Of a stretch of 64,000 nucleotides of DNA, positions 27,692 to 35,825 are shown piece after piece. The stretch's first letter is position 1, and each line of letters begins with the position of its first letter. The notes below the pieces were generated by a model. It saw nothing but the letters and a program-made list of their open reading frames with translations. It ran no database searches and was not told the DNA's origin. Both the position numbers and the translations under genes were made by a program. Source of the DNA: CAUZIB01 sp963578805 (GTDB lineage Bacteria; Acidobacteriota; Vicinamibacteria; Vicinamibacterales; UBA8438); assembly GCA_963578805.1 (NCBI GenBank), contig CAUZDY010000006.1, forward strand, positions 43,127-107,126, written 5' to 3'.

Positions 27692-29238
27692 CTGAGTCCT
27701 TCAAACCGAGCCGCCCGGCGCCACGCACTGGTGTCTTCGCTCTGAGAGGACCGCTCGGCGCTACGTTGGTCTACAAGAAAGGTGTGGACCGCAGCCGCCA
27801 ACACCGCTTGCTCCTCGAGCTCCGCTGACGCACCGACAGACGTGACGCTATCGCTGGCGGCCAGCAGCCGATCGAGAAAGCCTGTGTCAACTCGACTCTC
27901 CAAGAACTCTGGCTGACGGAGCATCCAAAGAAAGAACGGAAGCGTCGTTCTAACACCTTCGATGTGGTACTCGGCCAGGGCCCGGGCCATCCGTTGAATA
28001 GATTGATGCCGGTCCGGTGCCCATGCCACGAGCTTCGAGATCATCGAGTCATAGAACACCGAGACCTCGAATCCCTCATCCACACCGCTATCATCGCGGA
28101 TACCAGGCCCAGACGGCCGGCGAAGCCGCGTGATTCGCCCGGGCGATGGCATGAAGCCAGACTCCGGATCCTCCGCGTAGATCCGGCACTCGACCGCGTG
28201 GCCGTGGGGCTCGAGGGCACGCTCAGGATCGAGTGTCAACCGCTCACCTGCTGCAATTCGAAACTGCCAGTGAACAAGGTCAACTCCGGTGACCATCTCG
28301 GTGATCGGATGCTCCACCTGTAACCGGGTATTCATCTCGAGAAAATAGAATCGCCCATCCTCGTCGAGGAGAAACTCGACCGTGCCCGCGTTGACGTACC
28401 CAACACCCTCGGCCAGTGCCCGGGCGGCCGCAGCGAGGCTCAGACGGATCTCGGCTGTAACCGCCGGCGACGGTGTTTCTTCGATCACTTTCTGGTGACG
28501 ACGCTGAACCGAACATTCGCGCTCGACGAACGGCACCACCTGACCCTCGCTATCAGCCAAGATCTGCACCTCGATGTGGCGTGCCGGGCTAACAGATCTC
28601 TCCAGATAGATCGCCGAGTTTCCGAACGCACCCTGGGCCTCGGACCGAGCGGCTCGAATCGCCCCGGCCAATGTCGAGGAATCCTCGACAAGACGCATGC
28701 CCTTTCCGCCTCCGCCCGCCACGGCCTTAACAAAAAGCGGGAACCCGACAGTCTCAGCGATAGTCAGTACATCGGCGTCGGTGAGTGAAGCGTCAATGGG
28801 AGACTCGGTCCCTGGAACCACCGGCACGCCCGCCTTCTGGGCAGCCTGTCTGGCCGCGATCTTTCCTCCCATGAGGTTAATGACCTCTGGCGGCGGACCA
28901 ACGAACAGGAGGCCGGCGTCACCGCACGCGCTAGCGAACTCTGCGTTCTCAGCCAGGAAACCGTATCCTGGGTGAACCGTGTCAGCCCCAGTGCGCCGGG
29001 CCGCGTCGATCAGCTTGGGAATGTGAAGATAGCTATCTTCTGGAACGTCAGCGTCAAGGCCAACGGCCTGGTCAGCGTAACGAACGTGGGGCGCCATCCG
29101 ATCGCTGTTGGAATAGACCGCGACTGTCGAATACCCGAGTTCGCGGCACGCCCGCATGATACGGACAGCGATCTCGCCTCGGTTCGTAACGAGCACTCTC
29201 ACAGGCGGCGTGACAACTCCGTGTCTCCAGGCACCCAC
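27688..29238 (-). CDS. Biotin carboxylase subunit of an acyl-CoA carboxylase
   Basis: This subunit carboxylates biotin with ATP and bicarbonate. Features: N-terminal VLVTNRGEIAVRIMRACRELG, ATP-grasp glycine loop AGGGGKGMRLV, ERSVSPARHIEVQIL, FYFLEMNTRLQVEHPITEMVTGVDLVHWQ and the C-terminal HIEGVRTTLPFF. At 516 residues it has no fused BCCP but a tail of about 50 residues beyond the usual AccC length. GTG start; a GTG at 29202 is an alternative. With the adjacent carrier and the PccB-like beta subunit it forms a complete acyl-CoA carboxylase, more likely for propionyl-CoA or a branched acyl-CoA than acetyl-CoA. Confidence 0.92.
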   Translation of the reverse strand: MGAWRHGVVTPPVRVLVTNRGEIAVRIMRACRELGYSTVAVYSNSDRMAPHVRYADQAVGLDADVPEDSYLHIPKLIDAARRTGADTVHPGYGFLAENAEFASACGDAGLLFVGPPPEVINLMGGKIAARQAAQKAGVPVVPGTESPIDASLTDADVLTIAETVGFPLFVKAVAGGGGKGMRLVEDSSTLAGAIRAARSEAQGAFGNSAIYLERSVSPARHIEVQILADSEGQVVPFVERECSVQRRHQKVIEETPSPAVTAEIRLSLAAAARALAEGVGYVNAGTVEFLLDEDGRFYFLEMNTRLQVEHPITEMVTGVDLVHWQFRIAAGERLTLDPERALEPHGHAVECRIYAEDPESGFMPSPGRITRLRRPSGPGIRDDSGVDEGFEVSVFYDSMISKLVAWAPDRHQSIQRMARALAEYHIEGVRTTLPFFLWMLRQPEFLESRVDTGFLDRLLAASDSVTSVGASAELEEQAVLAAAVHTFLVDQRSAERSSQSEDTSAWRRAARFEGLR

Positions 29239-29292
29239 ATCTTCATTTTAGTGTAGCAGTTAGCTGGGCTCTGGTAGATGCCATTCTGAGCT

Positions 29293-29321
29293 GTTCGGAG
29301 CCGAACCGCGCGGGTACGCGC
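29293..29321. repeat. Two adjacent perfect hairpins between pccB-like and accC-like genes
   Basis: GTTCGG-AG-CCGAAC (29293-29306) is followed at once by GCGCG-GGTA-CGCGC (29308-29321). Both stems are perfect but neither is followed by a T-run on either strand, so a classic intrinsic terminator is unlikely. The position, in the only sizeable gap (105 nt) of the carboxylase cluster, suggests an RNA-stability or attenuation element. Confidence 0.4.
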
Positions 29322-29343
29322 TGTCGGTAACGTTCCCGGCGCT

Positions 29344-30885
29344 CTAGAGTGGGATGTTCCCGTGCTTCTTTGGAGGATTTTTGTCTCGTTTGCCGTCCAA
29401 ACTGGCCAGGGCGGTGACCAATCTTCGCCGCGTCGTACGTGGCTGAATCACCTCGTCAATGAAGCCCAGAGCCGCGGCAACGAACGGATTCGCCAGTTTC
29501 TCGCGGAACTCCTCAACCCTCTGTGCGCGTAACCCTTCGGGATCGCTGGCTGCCTGCAGTTCGCTCTTGTAGAGGATATTGACCGCTCCCTCAGGCCCCA
29601 TAACGGCAATTTCAGCCGTCGGCCAGGCTAGATTCACATCGGTTCTGATGTGCTTGCTTGACATGACGCAGTACGCACCGCCGTACGCCTTGCGGGTGAT
29701 GACAGTGAGCTTTGGAACGGTTGCCTCGGCAAACGCAAACAACAATTTCGCTCCGTGACGAATGATCCCCCCGTGCTCCTGCTGCGTGCCTGGAAGAAAC
29801 CCGGGGACGTCCTCAAAGGTTACCAGCGGAATATTGAATGCGTCACAGAAACGGACGAATCTGGCCCCTTTGACCGATGCATCGATGTCAAGGGTCCCGG
29901 CCAGATACGCTGGCTGGTTCGCCACGATCCCGACGGGGCGACCACCCAGACGCGAGAACCCGACGACAAGGTTTCGGGCGAAGTGTCGGTGAACCTCAAG
30001 AAATTCGCCGTGGTCGACAACCAAATGTATAAGGTCAAGGATGTTGTACGGCTGATTTACGGCGTCAGGAATCAGGGTGTCGAGTCGCTCATCCTCCCGC
30101 TCCACCGGGTCAGTTGGATCCATTCGCGGTGGATCGTTAAGGTTGTTGCTGGGCAGGTAGCCGAGCAGCGTCCGGATGAGTGTCAAGCACTCGTGGTCGC
30201 TCGCCGCGGTGAAGTGCGCCACCCCGCTCTGCGCGTTATGGGTCATGGCTCCGCCCAGCTCTTCCTTCGAAACCTCCTCATGCGTGACCGTCTTGATCAC
30301 GTCCGGACCGGTCACAAACATGTAACTCGTTCCCTGAACCATGACAGTGAAGTCGGTGATTGCAGGTGAGTAGACGGCACCGCCGGCGCACGGCCCCATG
30401 ATGGCAGAGATCTGTGGCACTACCCCAGACGCCAGCGTGTTGCGAAGGAAGATGTCCGCGTACCCGGCCAGCGACAACACCCCTTCCTGAATCCTCGCGC
30501 CTCCCGAATCGTTCAGTCCGACCACCGGCGCACCATTCCGAACCGCAAGATCCATCAGCTTTACGATTTTGGAGGCGTTTGTCTCGGATAGCGACCCGCC
30601 AAAAACGGTGAAATCCTGAGCGAACGCATAGACTAGTCGACCGTCGACTCGGCCAAACCCCGCCACGACGCCGTCACCTGGGATGAGCTGTTCGTCCATC
30701 CCAAAATCATGACACCGATGCGTGACGAGCTTGTCAAATTCGCGAAAAGTCCCGCTATCGAAGAAGTAGTCGATGCGCTCACGCGCGGTCAGTTTTCCAG
30801 CGTCATGCTGACGCTGCAGGCGCGCCTCGCCACCACCCAGTTCCGCCTGTCGCTCATAGTCAGCGAGGAGACGATCCTTAGTCAT
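29344..30885 (-). CDS. Acyl-CoA carboxylase beta subunit (propionyl-CoA carboxylase / methylmalonyl-CoA decarboxylase type)
   Basis: This carboxyltransferase moves CO2 from biotin to an acyl-CoA. At 513 residues it has the normal size. The first crotonase-like half has LNDSGGARIQEGVLSLAGYADIF and IMGPCAGGAVYSPAITDF; the second has FEDVPGFLPGTQQEHGGIIRHGAKLLFAF and RKAYGGAYCVMSS. These double oxyanion-hole glycines are standard for the PccB/MmdA group. No sodium-pump subunits (MmdB/C/D) are nearby, so a carboxylase role with the two subunits downstream is more likely than decarboxylation. The start overlaps the transaldolase stop by one base. Confidence 0.93.
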   Translation of the reverse strand: MTKDRLLADYERQAELGGGEARLQRQHDAGKLTARERIDYFFDSGTFREFDKLVTHRCHDFGMDEQLIPGDGVVAGFGRVDGRLVYAFAQDFTVFGGSLSETNASKIVKLMDLAVRNGAPVVGLNDSGGARIQEGVLSLAGYADIFLRNTLASGVVPQISAIMGPCAGGAVYSPAITDFTVMVQGTSYMFVTGPDVIKTVTHEEVSKEELGGAMTHNAQSGVAHFTAASDHECLTLIRTLLGYLPSNNLNDPPRMDPTDPVEREDERLDTLIPDAVNQPYNILDLIHLVVDHGEFLEVHRHFARNLVVGFSRLGGRPVGIVANQPAYLAGTLDIDASVKGARFVRFCDAFNIPLVTFEDVPGFLPGTQQEHGGIIRHGAKLLFAFAEATVPKLTVITRKAYGGAYCVMSSKHIRTDVNLAWPTAEIAVMGPEGAVNILYKSELQAASDPEGLRAQRVEEFREKLANPFVAAALGFIDEVIQPRTTRRRLVTALASLDGKRDKNPPKKHGNIPL

Positions 30886-31550
30886 CAGCCTTGGCGTGAG
30901 ACCCGTTCGGCCTCGGCCTTCTCCCAGTCGGCAAGAAACTTCTCCAACCCGATGTCAGTGAGGGGGTGTTTGAACATCGCCTCGATCACTTTGGACGGAC
31001 AGGTGCAAATATCTGCACCCATCTGTGCCGCTTCGACGATGTGCATCGATCCCCGAACGCTCGCTACCAGCACCTCTGTCGTAAAATCATAGTTGTCGTA
31101 GATTCGGACGATTTGGCTGATGAGCTCCATCCCAGACGTGCCGATGTCATCGAGACGCCCCACGAATGGACTGACGAATGTCGCTCCGACCTTTGCGGCC
31201 AATAACGCCTGTGCGGCCGAAAAGACCAGGGTGACATTGACGCGGATTCCCTCTTGAGACAACGTCCCGCACGCGGTAACACCCGCACGCCCAAACGGCA
31301 CCTTCACGACAATGTGGTCATCGATCGTGGCCAGTTGCCGTCCCTCGCCGATCATCCCGTCGGCATCGGTCGCCACGACTTCCGCGCTGACCGGACCGTG
31401 GACCCGATCACAAATCGTCTTGAGCACCTGCTGCGGGTTCCCAGCAGCCTTGGCGAGGAGTGACGGATTCGTGGTCACACCATCGACGATCCCCAGCGGC
31501 ATCAGCGCCTCGATCTCCGCTACATTCGCCGTATCGACGAACAACTTCAT
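30885..31550 (-). CDS. tal: Transaldolase (short TalC/MipB type)
   Basis: The 221-residue single-domain form transfers a dihydroxyacetone unit in the non-oxidative pentose phosphate pathway; close relatives are fructose-6-phosphate aldolases. MKLFVDTANVAEIEAL, GVTTNPSLLAKAG-like sequence, the Schiff-base lysine in HIVVKVPFG (about residue 85) and FVSPFVGRLDDIG are diagnostic. It overlaps the FAH-family gene by 4 nt and the carboxylase beta gene by one base, so the three are tightly coupled even though their pathways differ. Transaldolase versus aldolase activity cannot be told here. Confidence 0.92.
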   Translation of the reverse strand: MKLFVDTANVAEIEALMPLGIVDGVTTNPSLLAKAAGNPQQVLKTICDRVHGPVSAEVVATDADGMIGEGRQLATIDDHIVVKVPFGRAGVTACGTLSQEGIRVNVTLVFSAAQALLAAKVGATFVSPFVGRLDDIGTSGMELISQIVRIYDNYDFTTEVLVASVRGSMHIVEAAQMGADICTCPSKVIEAMFKHPLTDIGLEKFLADWEKAEAERVSRQG

Positions 31551-32338
31551 GATGTCAGTCCTCCCAGCATGGACGTGTCTGCGACGACCTCATTGACAAG
31601 CTCGCCGATCCCTTCAACCTTGACCACGACCCGATCGCCAGGTGCGACCGGACCTATCCCGGACGGTGTGCCCGTGGCAATGACATCACCCGGTAGTAGC
31701 GTCATGACCGACGAAATAAACTCGACGAGATGGTGGAGTCCGAAAATCAGCTCACGTGTATTCGACGCCTGGCGGCGCTCACCATTGACCACCGACTCGA
31801 CGTCCAGAGCGCTGCCATCGAGACCGACGACGATACACGGCCCGATCGGCGCGAACGTATCGAATCCCTTGGCCCGTGTGTACTGCACGTCGCGGGCCTG
31901 GAGCTCACGCGCCGTCACGTCGTTGACGCACGTGAGTCCGAGAATGTACTGCGCAGCCTCGGCTGCCGCGATTGCTTTCGCCTGTTTTCGTATCACGATG
32001 CCCAACTCGGCCTCGTAGTCAACTCGTCCCGCCTGGGAAGGCATCACGATCGCATCATGCGGCCCGATTACCGCAGTCGACGGCTTAAGAAAGAGCAGGG
32101 GCTCGTCGGGAAGAGGCTTGTTCATCTCGCGTGCATGGTCTCGATAGTTTAAGCCCACGGCTACGATCTTCGAGGGCTGGACGGGCGAGAGCACACGCAC
32201 ACCCTCGTCCTCAATCGCCGGACCCGTCGTGTAGTCGCCGAACGGGTCACCGTCGAGACGATGCCACTGCGTGGCATCGTCCTTTCGGAGAACGTACTTC
32301 GGGCGACCGTTCTGTTCGATACGGAAAATTCGGTCCAT
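31547..32338 (-). CDS. Fumarylacetoacetate hydrolase (FAH) family protein
   Basis: A 263-residue protein with the FAH C-terminal fold. It shows the entry motif KIVAVGLNYRDHAREM, the metal-site acidic residues (YEAELGIVIRK and NDVTARELQARD), and GDVIATGTPSGIGPVAPGD. An N-terminal strand-rich domain of about 60 residues matches the 5-oxopent-3-ene-tricarboxylate / FAHD1-like branch. Members hydrolyse or decarboxylate beta-diketo acids, including oxaloacetate and aromatic catabolites. No aromatic degradation genes are adjacent, so the substrate stays open. It starts 17 nt after the Fn3 lipoprotein stop. Confidence 0.88.
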   Translation of the reverse strand: MDRIFRIEQNGRPKYVLRKDDATQWHRLDGDPFGDYTTGPAIEDEGVRVLSPVQPSKIVAVGLNYRDHAREMNKPLPDEPLLFLKPSTAVIGPHDAIVMPSQAGRVDYEAELGIVIRKQAKAIAAAEAAQYILGLTCVNDVTARELQARDVQYTRAKGFDTFAPIGPCIVVGLDGSALDVESVVNGERRQASNTRELIFGLHHLVEFISSVMTLLPGDVIATGTPSGIGPVAPGDRVVVKVEGIGELVNEVVADTSMLGGLTS

Positions 32339-32355
32339 AAACTCGCTCCTGCCCG

Positions 32356-33708
32356 CTATCGAGCTTGCTCCATCACTTCGACCGATGGCAAGCTCACGTT
32401 CCTTGGCGTGGCAGCGTCGACCGCCTGTACGGCGTACACGTACTCTTGGTCAGACTCAACCGCGATATCGCGATAGGTGGTTTCAACGATCGGTTCGGCG
32501 GTGAGCGACTGGAGTGTCTCACCTGGAGCGGTCCCGCGCAAGACCAGATAGCCCCCCACGTCTGGCTCTGGGCTCGGATCCCATACCAAACTGATCGCGT
32601 CGAGACTTGCAATAGCTACCACGTTGGCTGGGGGCTGCGGTGCGAACGTATCGACCGGGATGACGCACGTCGAAGGGGAGGCCGGACCTCGCACCGGCAA
32701 GGAATCGACCACGTCGAATGTCCGGACCGTGTAGCAGCGCTCTACGCCAAACGAGACACCGACGTCCACATACGATGTCTCGGTGCCCGGCTCGATATTG
32801 ATTGGCTCCGGCCGTGCTGTCTCACTCTCATCGGCCGGATCCTTAATGGTCGTATCAACCTCAGAAGCGTACACGAGGTACCTCGTCGCTAGCGGAAACC
32901 GTATGACCGGTTCGGACACAAGTGCTGACCTATACGGAACCGGAGCTCCGTCGATAACTGCCTCTTGAATCGGGAAACGAGCCGTCGCGGGCGCGACCCA
33001 TTCCAGGACCAGCTCCGTTTCCGTATAGGTCACCGTCGGCGCGCTCGGCGCAGACCCTGTGTCCGCCAACGCCACTGCGATCCGTGGCGAGGGCAAGCTC
33101 TCGCGCCCGCGTGTTGAGATACCGATTACGAGGTAGGTCCGTCGCGGTGGTGGCGGGGGCGGCGGCACCACCAAGGGAGCGGCGGTTACCACGGCGCCTA
33201 GCTTGGCTACTTGCGTCTCGTCCTCGTCTACCGTCTCTGATTCGATCACCACGGGAAGGCTGACCTCCGCCGTCAAAAGCTCGATCAACGTAACCTCATC
33301 TCCCGGGCGGACCGCATCGGACTGCACCGGTTTTAAGTCTGAATCAGGCCCGGCATCGCGTGTGGGCATGACCACGGGAACGGTGGCCACCAGAGTAGCG
33401 TGGTCGCGCCAGTCGGCCACCGGTAATTGACGGACCGGCCGCGTGGGATCGGGGTGCGTAGTGAGGGCGTACACCTCAACCCGCTCCAAATCGGCCGGTT
33501 CGCTCCCATCTGCATTCGCCAAAGGCACCTCGAAGCGGATGAACACGACGTCGTTAACGTGCTGAATCTCCAGCGCCGTCACCGCGGCCGGTACAATCAC
33601 GAGAGGGGGAAGCGGTGGGCCCCTCATCCCGCACCCGACGGCCACGCCGATGGCAGCCAGGAGATGCACTCTGGACAACAGTGTTCCGCACCCAAAAAAT
33701 CTACTCAT
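32356..33708 (-). CDS. Fibronectin type III-containing lipoprotein
   Basis: From the ATG at 33708 a signal peptide (LLSRVHLLAAIGVAVGC) ends in a lipobox cysteine. The mature N-terminus CGMRGPPLPP resembles the short CGxKGPLxxP head of LptM/YifL-like lipoproteins. The rest is beta-rich with an eight-proline linker (VVPPPPPPPRR) and at least two Fn3-like units (around TYTETELVLEWVAPA and NVVAIASLDAISLVWDPSPEPDVGGYLVLRG). It probably faces the periplasm or outer membrane. An upstream in-frame GTG (33768) overlaps the hslU stop in GTGA, but it would put 20 residues before the signal peptide. No known function. Confidence 0.75.
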   Translation of the reverse strand: MSRFFGCGTLLSRVHLLAAIGVAVGCGMRGPPLPPLVIVPAAVTALEIQHVNDVVFIRFEVPLANADGSEPADLERVEVYALTTHPDPTRPVRQLPVADWRDHATLVATVPVVMPTRDAGPDSDLKPVQSDAVRPGDEVTLIELLTAEVSLPVVIESETVDEDETQVAKLGAVVTAAPLVVPPPPPPPRRTYLVIGISTRGRESLPSPRIAVALADTGSAPSAPTVTYTETELVLEWVAPATARFPIQEAVIDGAPVPYRSALVSEPVIRFPLATRYLVYASEVDTTIKDPADESETARPEPINIEPGTETSYVDVGVSFGVERCYTVRTFDVVDSLPVRGPASPSTCVIPVDTFAPQPPANVVAIASLDAISLVWDPSPEPDVGGYLVLRGTAPGETLQSLTAEPIVETTYRDIAVESDQEYVYAVQAVDAATPRNVSLPSVEVMEQAR

Positions 33709-33764
33709 CGTGAGAGGGTGGCTGTGCCGCGTTGAGCTTAGAGGACCAGTAGACCACAGGCAGG

Positions 33765-35150
33765 TCACAGAATATAACGAGAGAGTTCATCGTTTTTTAC
33801 AATATCGGTCAGCATCTTGTCGACATACGTGGCGTCGATTTCGACTTTCCGTTCGGGCATGTCTGGAGCCTCAAACGAAATCTCGTCGAGGAGCTTCTCC
33901 ATCACGGTGTGTAAGCGGCGAGCGCCAATGTTCTCGGTTCGCTCGTTAACCAGCGTGGCAAACTCCGCGATCCGCTGCACCGCATCGTCTGTGAAACGCA
34001 GGTTGAGGCCCTCCGTCGCCAGCAGGGCCATGTACTGCGTCACCAGCGCGGCTTTCGGTTCAGTCAAGATACGGACGAATTCGTCGGTCCCCAGTGCCTC
34101 CAGCTCAACTCGAATCGGAAACCGCCCCTGGAGCTCAGGGATAAGATCCGACGGCTTCGACGAATGGAACGCGCCGGCCGCCACAAACAAGATATGGTCA
34201 GTCCGCACCATCCCGTGTTTGGTGTTGACGGTCGTGCCTTCGACGATCGGCAGAATGTCTCGCTGAACACCCTGTCGACTGACATCAGGGCCCTGCACAC
34301 CCTCCCGGCCAGCGATCTTGTCGATCTCATCGACGAAGATAATCCCGGCCTGCTCGACCCGGGTCACAGCCGCGCGCCCGACACTCTCCATGTCGACAAG
34401 CTTCTGCTCCTCCTCCTGGGTCAGATGCTGCAGCGCTTCGGGTACGTTCATTCGGCGCTTCCGTGACCGGCCCTGAAACAGATTGGGTAACATGTCCTTG
34501 ACGTTGATGTCGATCTCTTCGACCGATGTCCCGGTGACGATCTCAAACGAAGGAGTTCCCCGATCGCGCACCTCGACTTCAACGACTCGCGAATCGAGGC
34601 GTCCGTCGCGGAGCTGTTCTCGGAACTTCTCGCGAGTCCGGTTCTCTAGATCACGCCCTCCTTGCGGGTCGGGCAACGGTGCGGCGGGCGGAACCGGCAT
34701 TGGTGGCAACAGAAGGTCGAGTAGCCGCTCTTCCGCGCTGTCTCTGGCCTTTGCCCTCACTTCGACCAAGCGCTCCTCGCGCACCATGTCGACGGCCAGC
34801 TCCACTAGGTCTCTCACCATCGACTCGACGTCGCGGCCAACATACCCAACCTCTGTAAACTTGGAAGCCTCGACCTTGATAAACGGCGACTGGGCCAGGC
34901 GTGCCAGCCGACGAGCAATTTCAGTCTTCCCGACTCCAGTCGGACCGATCATTAGGATGTTCTTGGGCGCGACTTCATCGGCCAGATCGGGGGGCAGCTT
35001 CTGCCGACGCGTCCGGTTCCGCAGCGCGATAGCCACCGCCCTCTTCGCCCCGTTTTGGCCGACGACGTACTTGTCGAGCTCACTGACGATCTGACGTGGC
35101 GTCAGGGCATCCAGACTCGTCGCGGTCTTTTCAGGGAGATAGATTGGCAT
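33765..35150 (-). CDS. hslU: HslU, ATPase subunit of the HslUV protease
   Basis: This AAA+ unfoldase feeds HslV. It has Walker A GPTGVGKTEIARRLA, pore loop GYVGRD, a long I-domain insertion (about 130-260, with the LLDLLLPP stretch and a basic RSRKRR segment), Walker B GIIFVDEIDKIA and a C-terminal tail ending SRYIL, which docks on HslV. At 461 residues it is normal. It follows hslV, as in nearly all genomes, with a gap of 123 nt in which I see no gene. Confidence 0.96.
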   Translation of the reverse strand: MPIYLPEKTATSLDALTPRQIVSELDKYVVGQNGAKRAVAIALRNRTRRQKLPPDLADEVAPKNILMIGPTGVGKTEIARRLARLAQSPFIKVEASKFTEVGYVGRDVESMVRDLVELAVDMVREERLVEVRAKARDSAEERLLDLLLPPMPVPPAAPLPDPQGGRDLENRTREKFREQLRDGRLDSRVVEVEVRDRGTPSFEIVTGTSVEEIDINVKDMLPNLFQGRSRKRRMNVPEALQHLTQEEEQKLVDMESVGRAAVTRVEQAGIIFVDEIDKIAGREGVQGPDVSRQGVQRDILPIVEGTTVNTKHGMVRTDHILFVAAGAFHSSKPSDLIPELQGRFPIRVELEALGTDEFVRILTEPKAALVTQYMALLATEGLNLRFTDDAVQRIAEFATLVNERTENIGARRLHTVMEKLLDEISFEAPDMPERKVEIDATYVDKMLTDIVKNDELSRYIL

Positions 35151-35273
35151 CAGTGCTTAAGGGGGCGTCGATCGTCGCAGTCAGCAGATCCAGTCGTCAA
35201 CCGGCACGGCAGCGGCAATACCCAGAAACGCCTTCGGCTGGGGCTGGCGACGAGGGAACGACCAGACGCCAAG

Positions 35274-35825
35274 TCATAGCTCTTCGATCGTGACACTGGT
35301 GTTCGTGTAAATGCAAATCTCAGCGGCAACCTGCATCGCCTGCTCGGCGATCGCGCGCGCATCCAGATCGCTGTGCTGCGTCAACGATTTCGCGGCGGCG
35401 AGCGCATAGGCGCCGCCCGAACCGATCGCCACGATACCGTCATCAGGCTCGATGAGGTCTCCGGTTCCAGACAGCAGAAAAGTCGACGATTCGTCGGCCA
35501 CCACTAGCATCGCCTCGAGGCGGCGGAGGATTCGATCGGTGCGCCAGTCCTGGGCCAGCTCGACGACCGACCGTCCAAGGTTGCCCCGATGGGCGTCCAG
35601 TTTCGACTCGAAGCGCGAGAATAGCGCGAACGAGTCGGCCGCGGAACCGGCAAATCCCGCTAAGATTTGATCGTTGTGGAGACGTCGAATTTTCCGCGCA
35701 CTTTGTTTGACGACGGTGGCACCCAGGGTGACCTGCCCGTCGCCAGCCATGACCGTCTTGCCCTGGTGTCGAAGCGCCAGCACAGTGGTGCTGTAGAAGA
35801 TCTTATCCATCGCATCATGTGTCAT
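35274..35825 (-). CDS. hslV: HslV, proteasome-like peptidase subunit of HslUV
   Basis: A threonine protease of the beta-subunit fold. TTVLALRHQGKTVMAGDGQVT carries the N-terminal nucleophile threonine and the usual DGQVT block, with LAGFAGSAADSFALF and AIGSGGAYALAAA further on. The ATG at 35825 overlaps the permease stop in ATGA, which is why it was chosen. It puts 12 residues before the catalytic TT, more than the usual 0-5, so the propeptide must be cleaved or the ATG at 35810 (seven residues before TT) is used. No Shine-Dalgarno favours either. Confidence 0.94.
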   Translation of the reverse strand: MTHDAMDKIFYSTTVLALRHQGKTVMAGDGQVTLGATVVKQSARKIRRLHNDQILAGFAGSAADSFALFSRFESKLDAHRGNLGRSVVELAQDWRTDRILRRLEAMLVVADESSTFLLSGTGDLIEPDDGIVAIGSGGAYALAAAKSLTQHSDLDARAIAEQAMQVAAEICIYTNTSVTIEEL

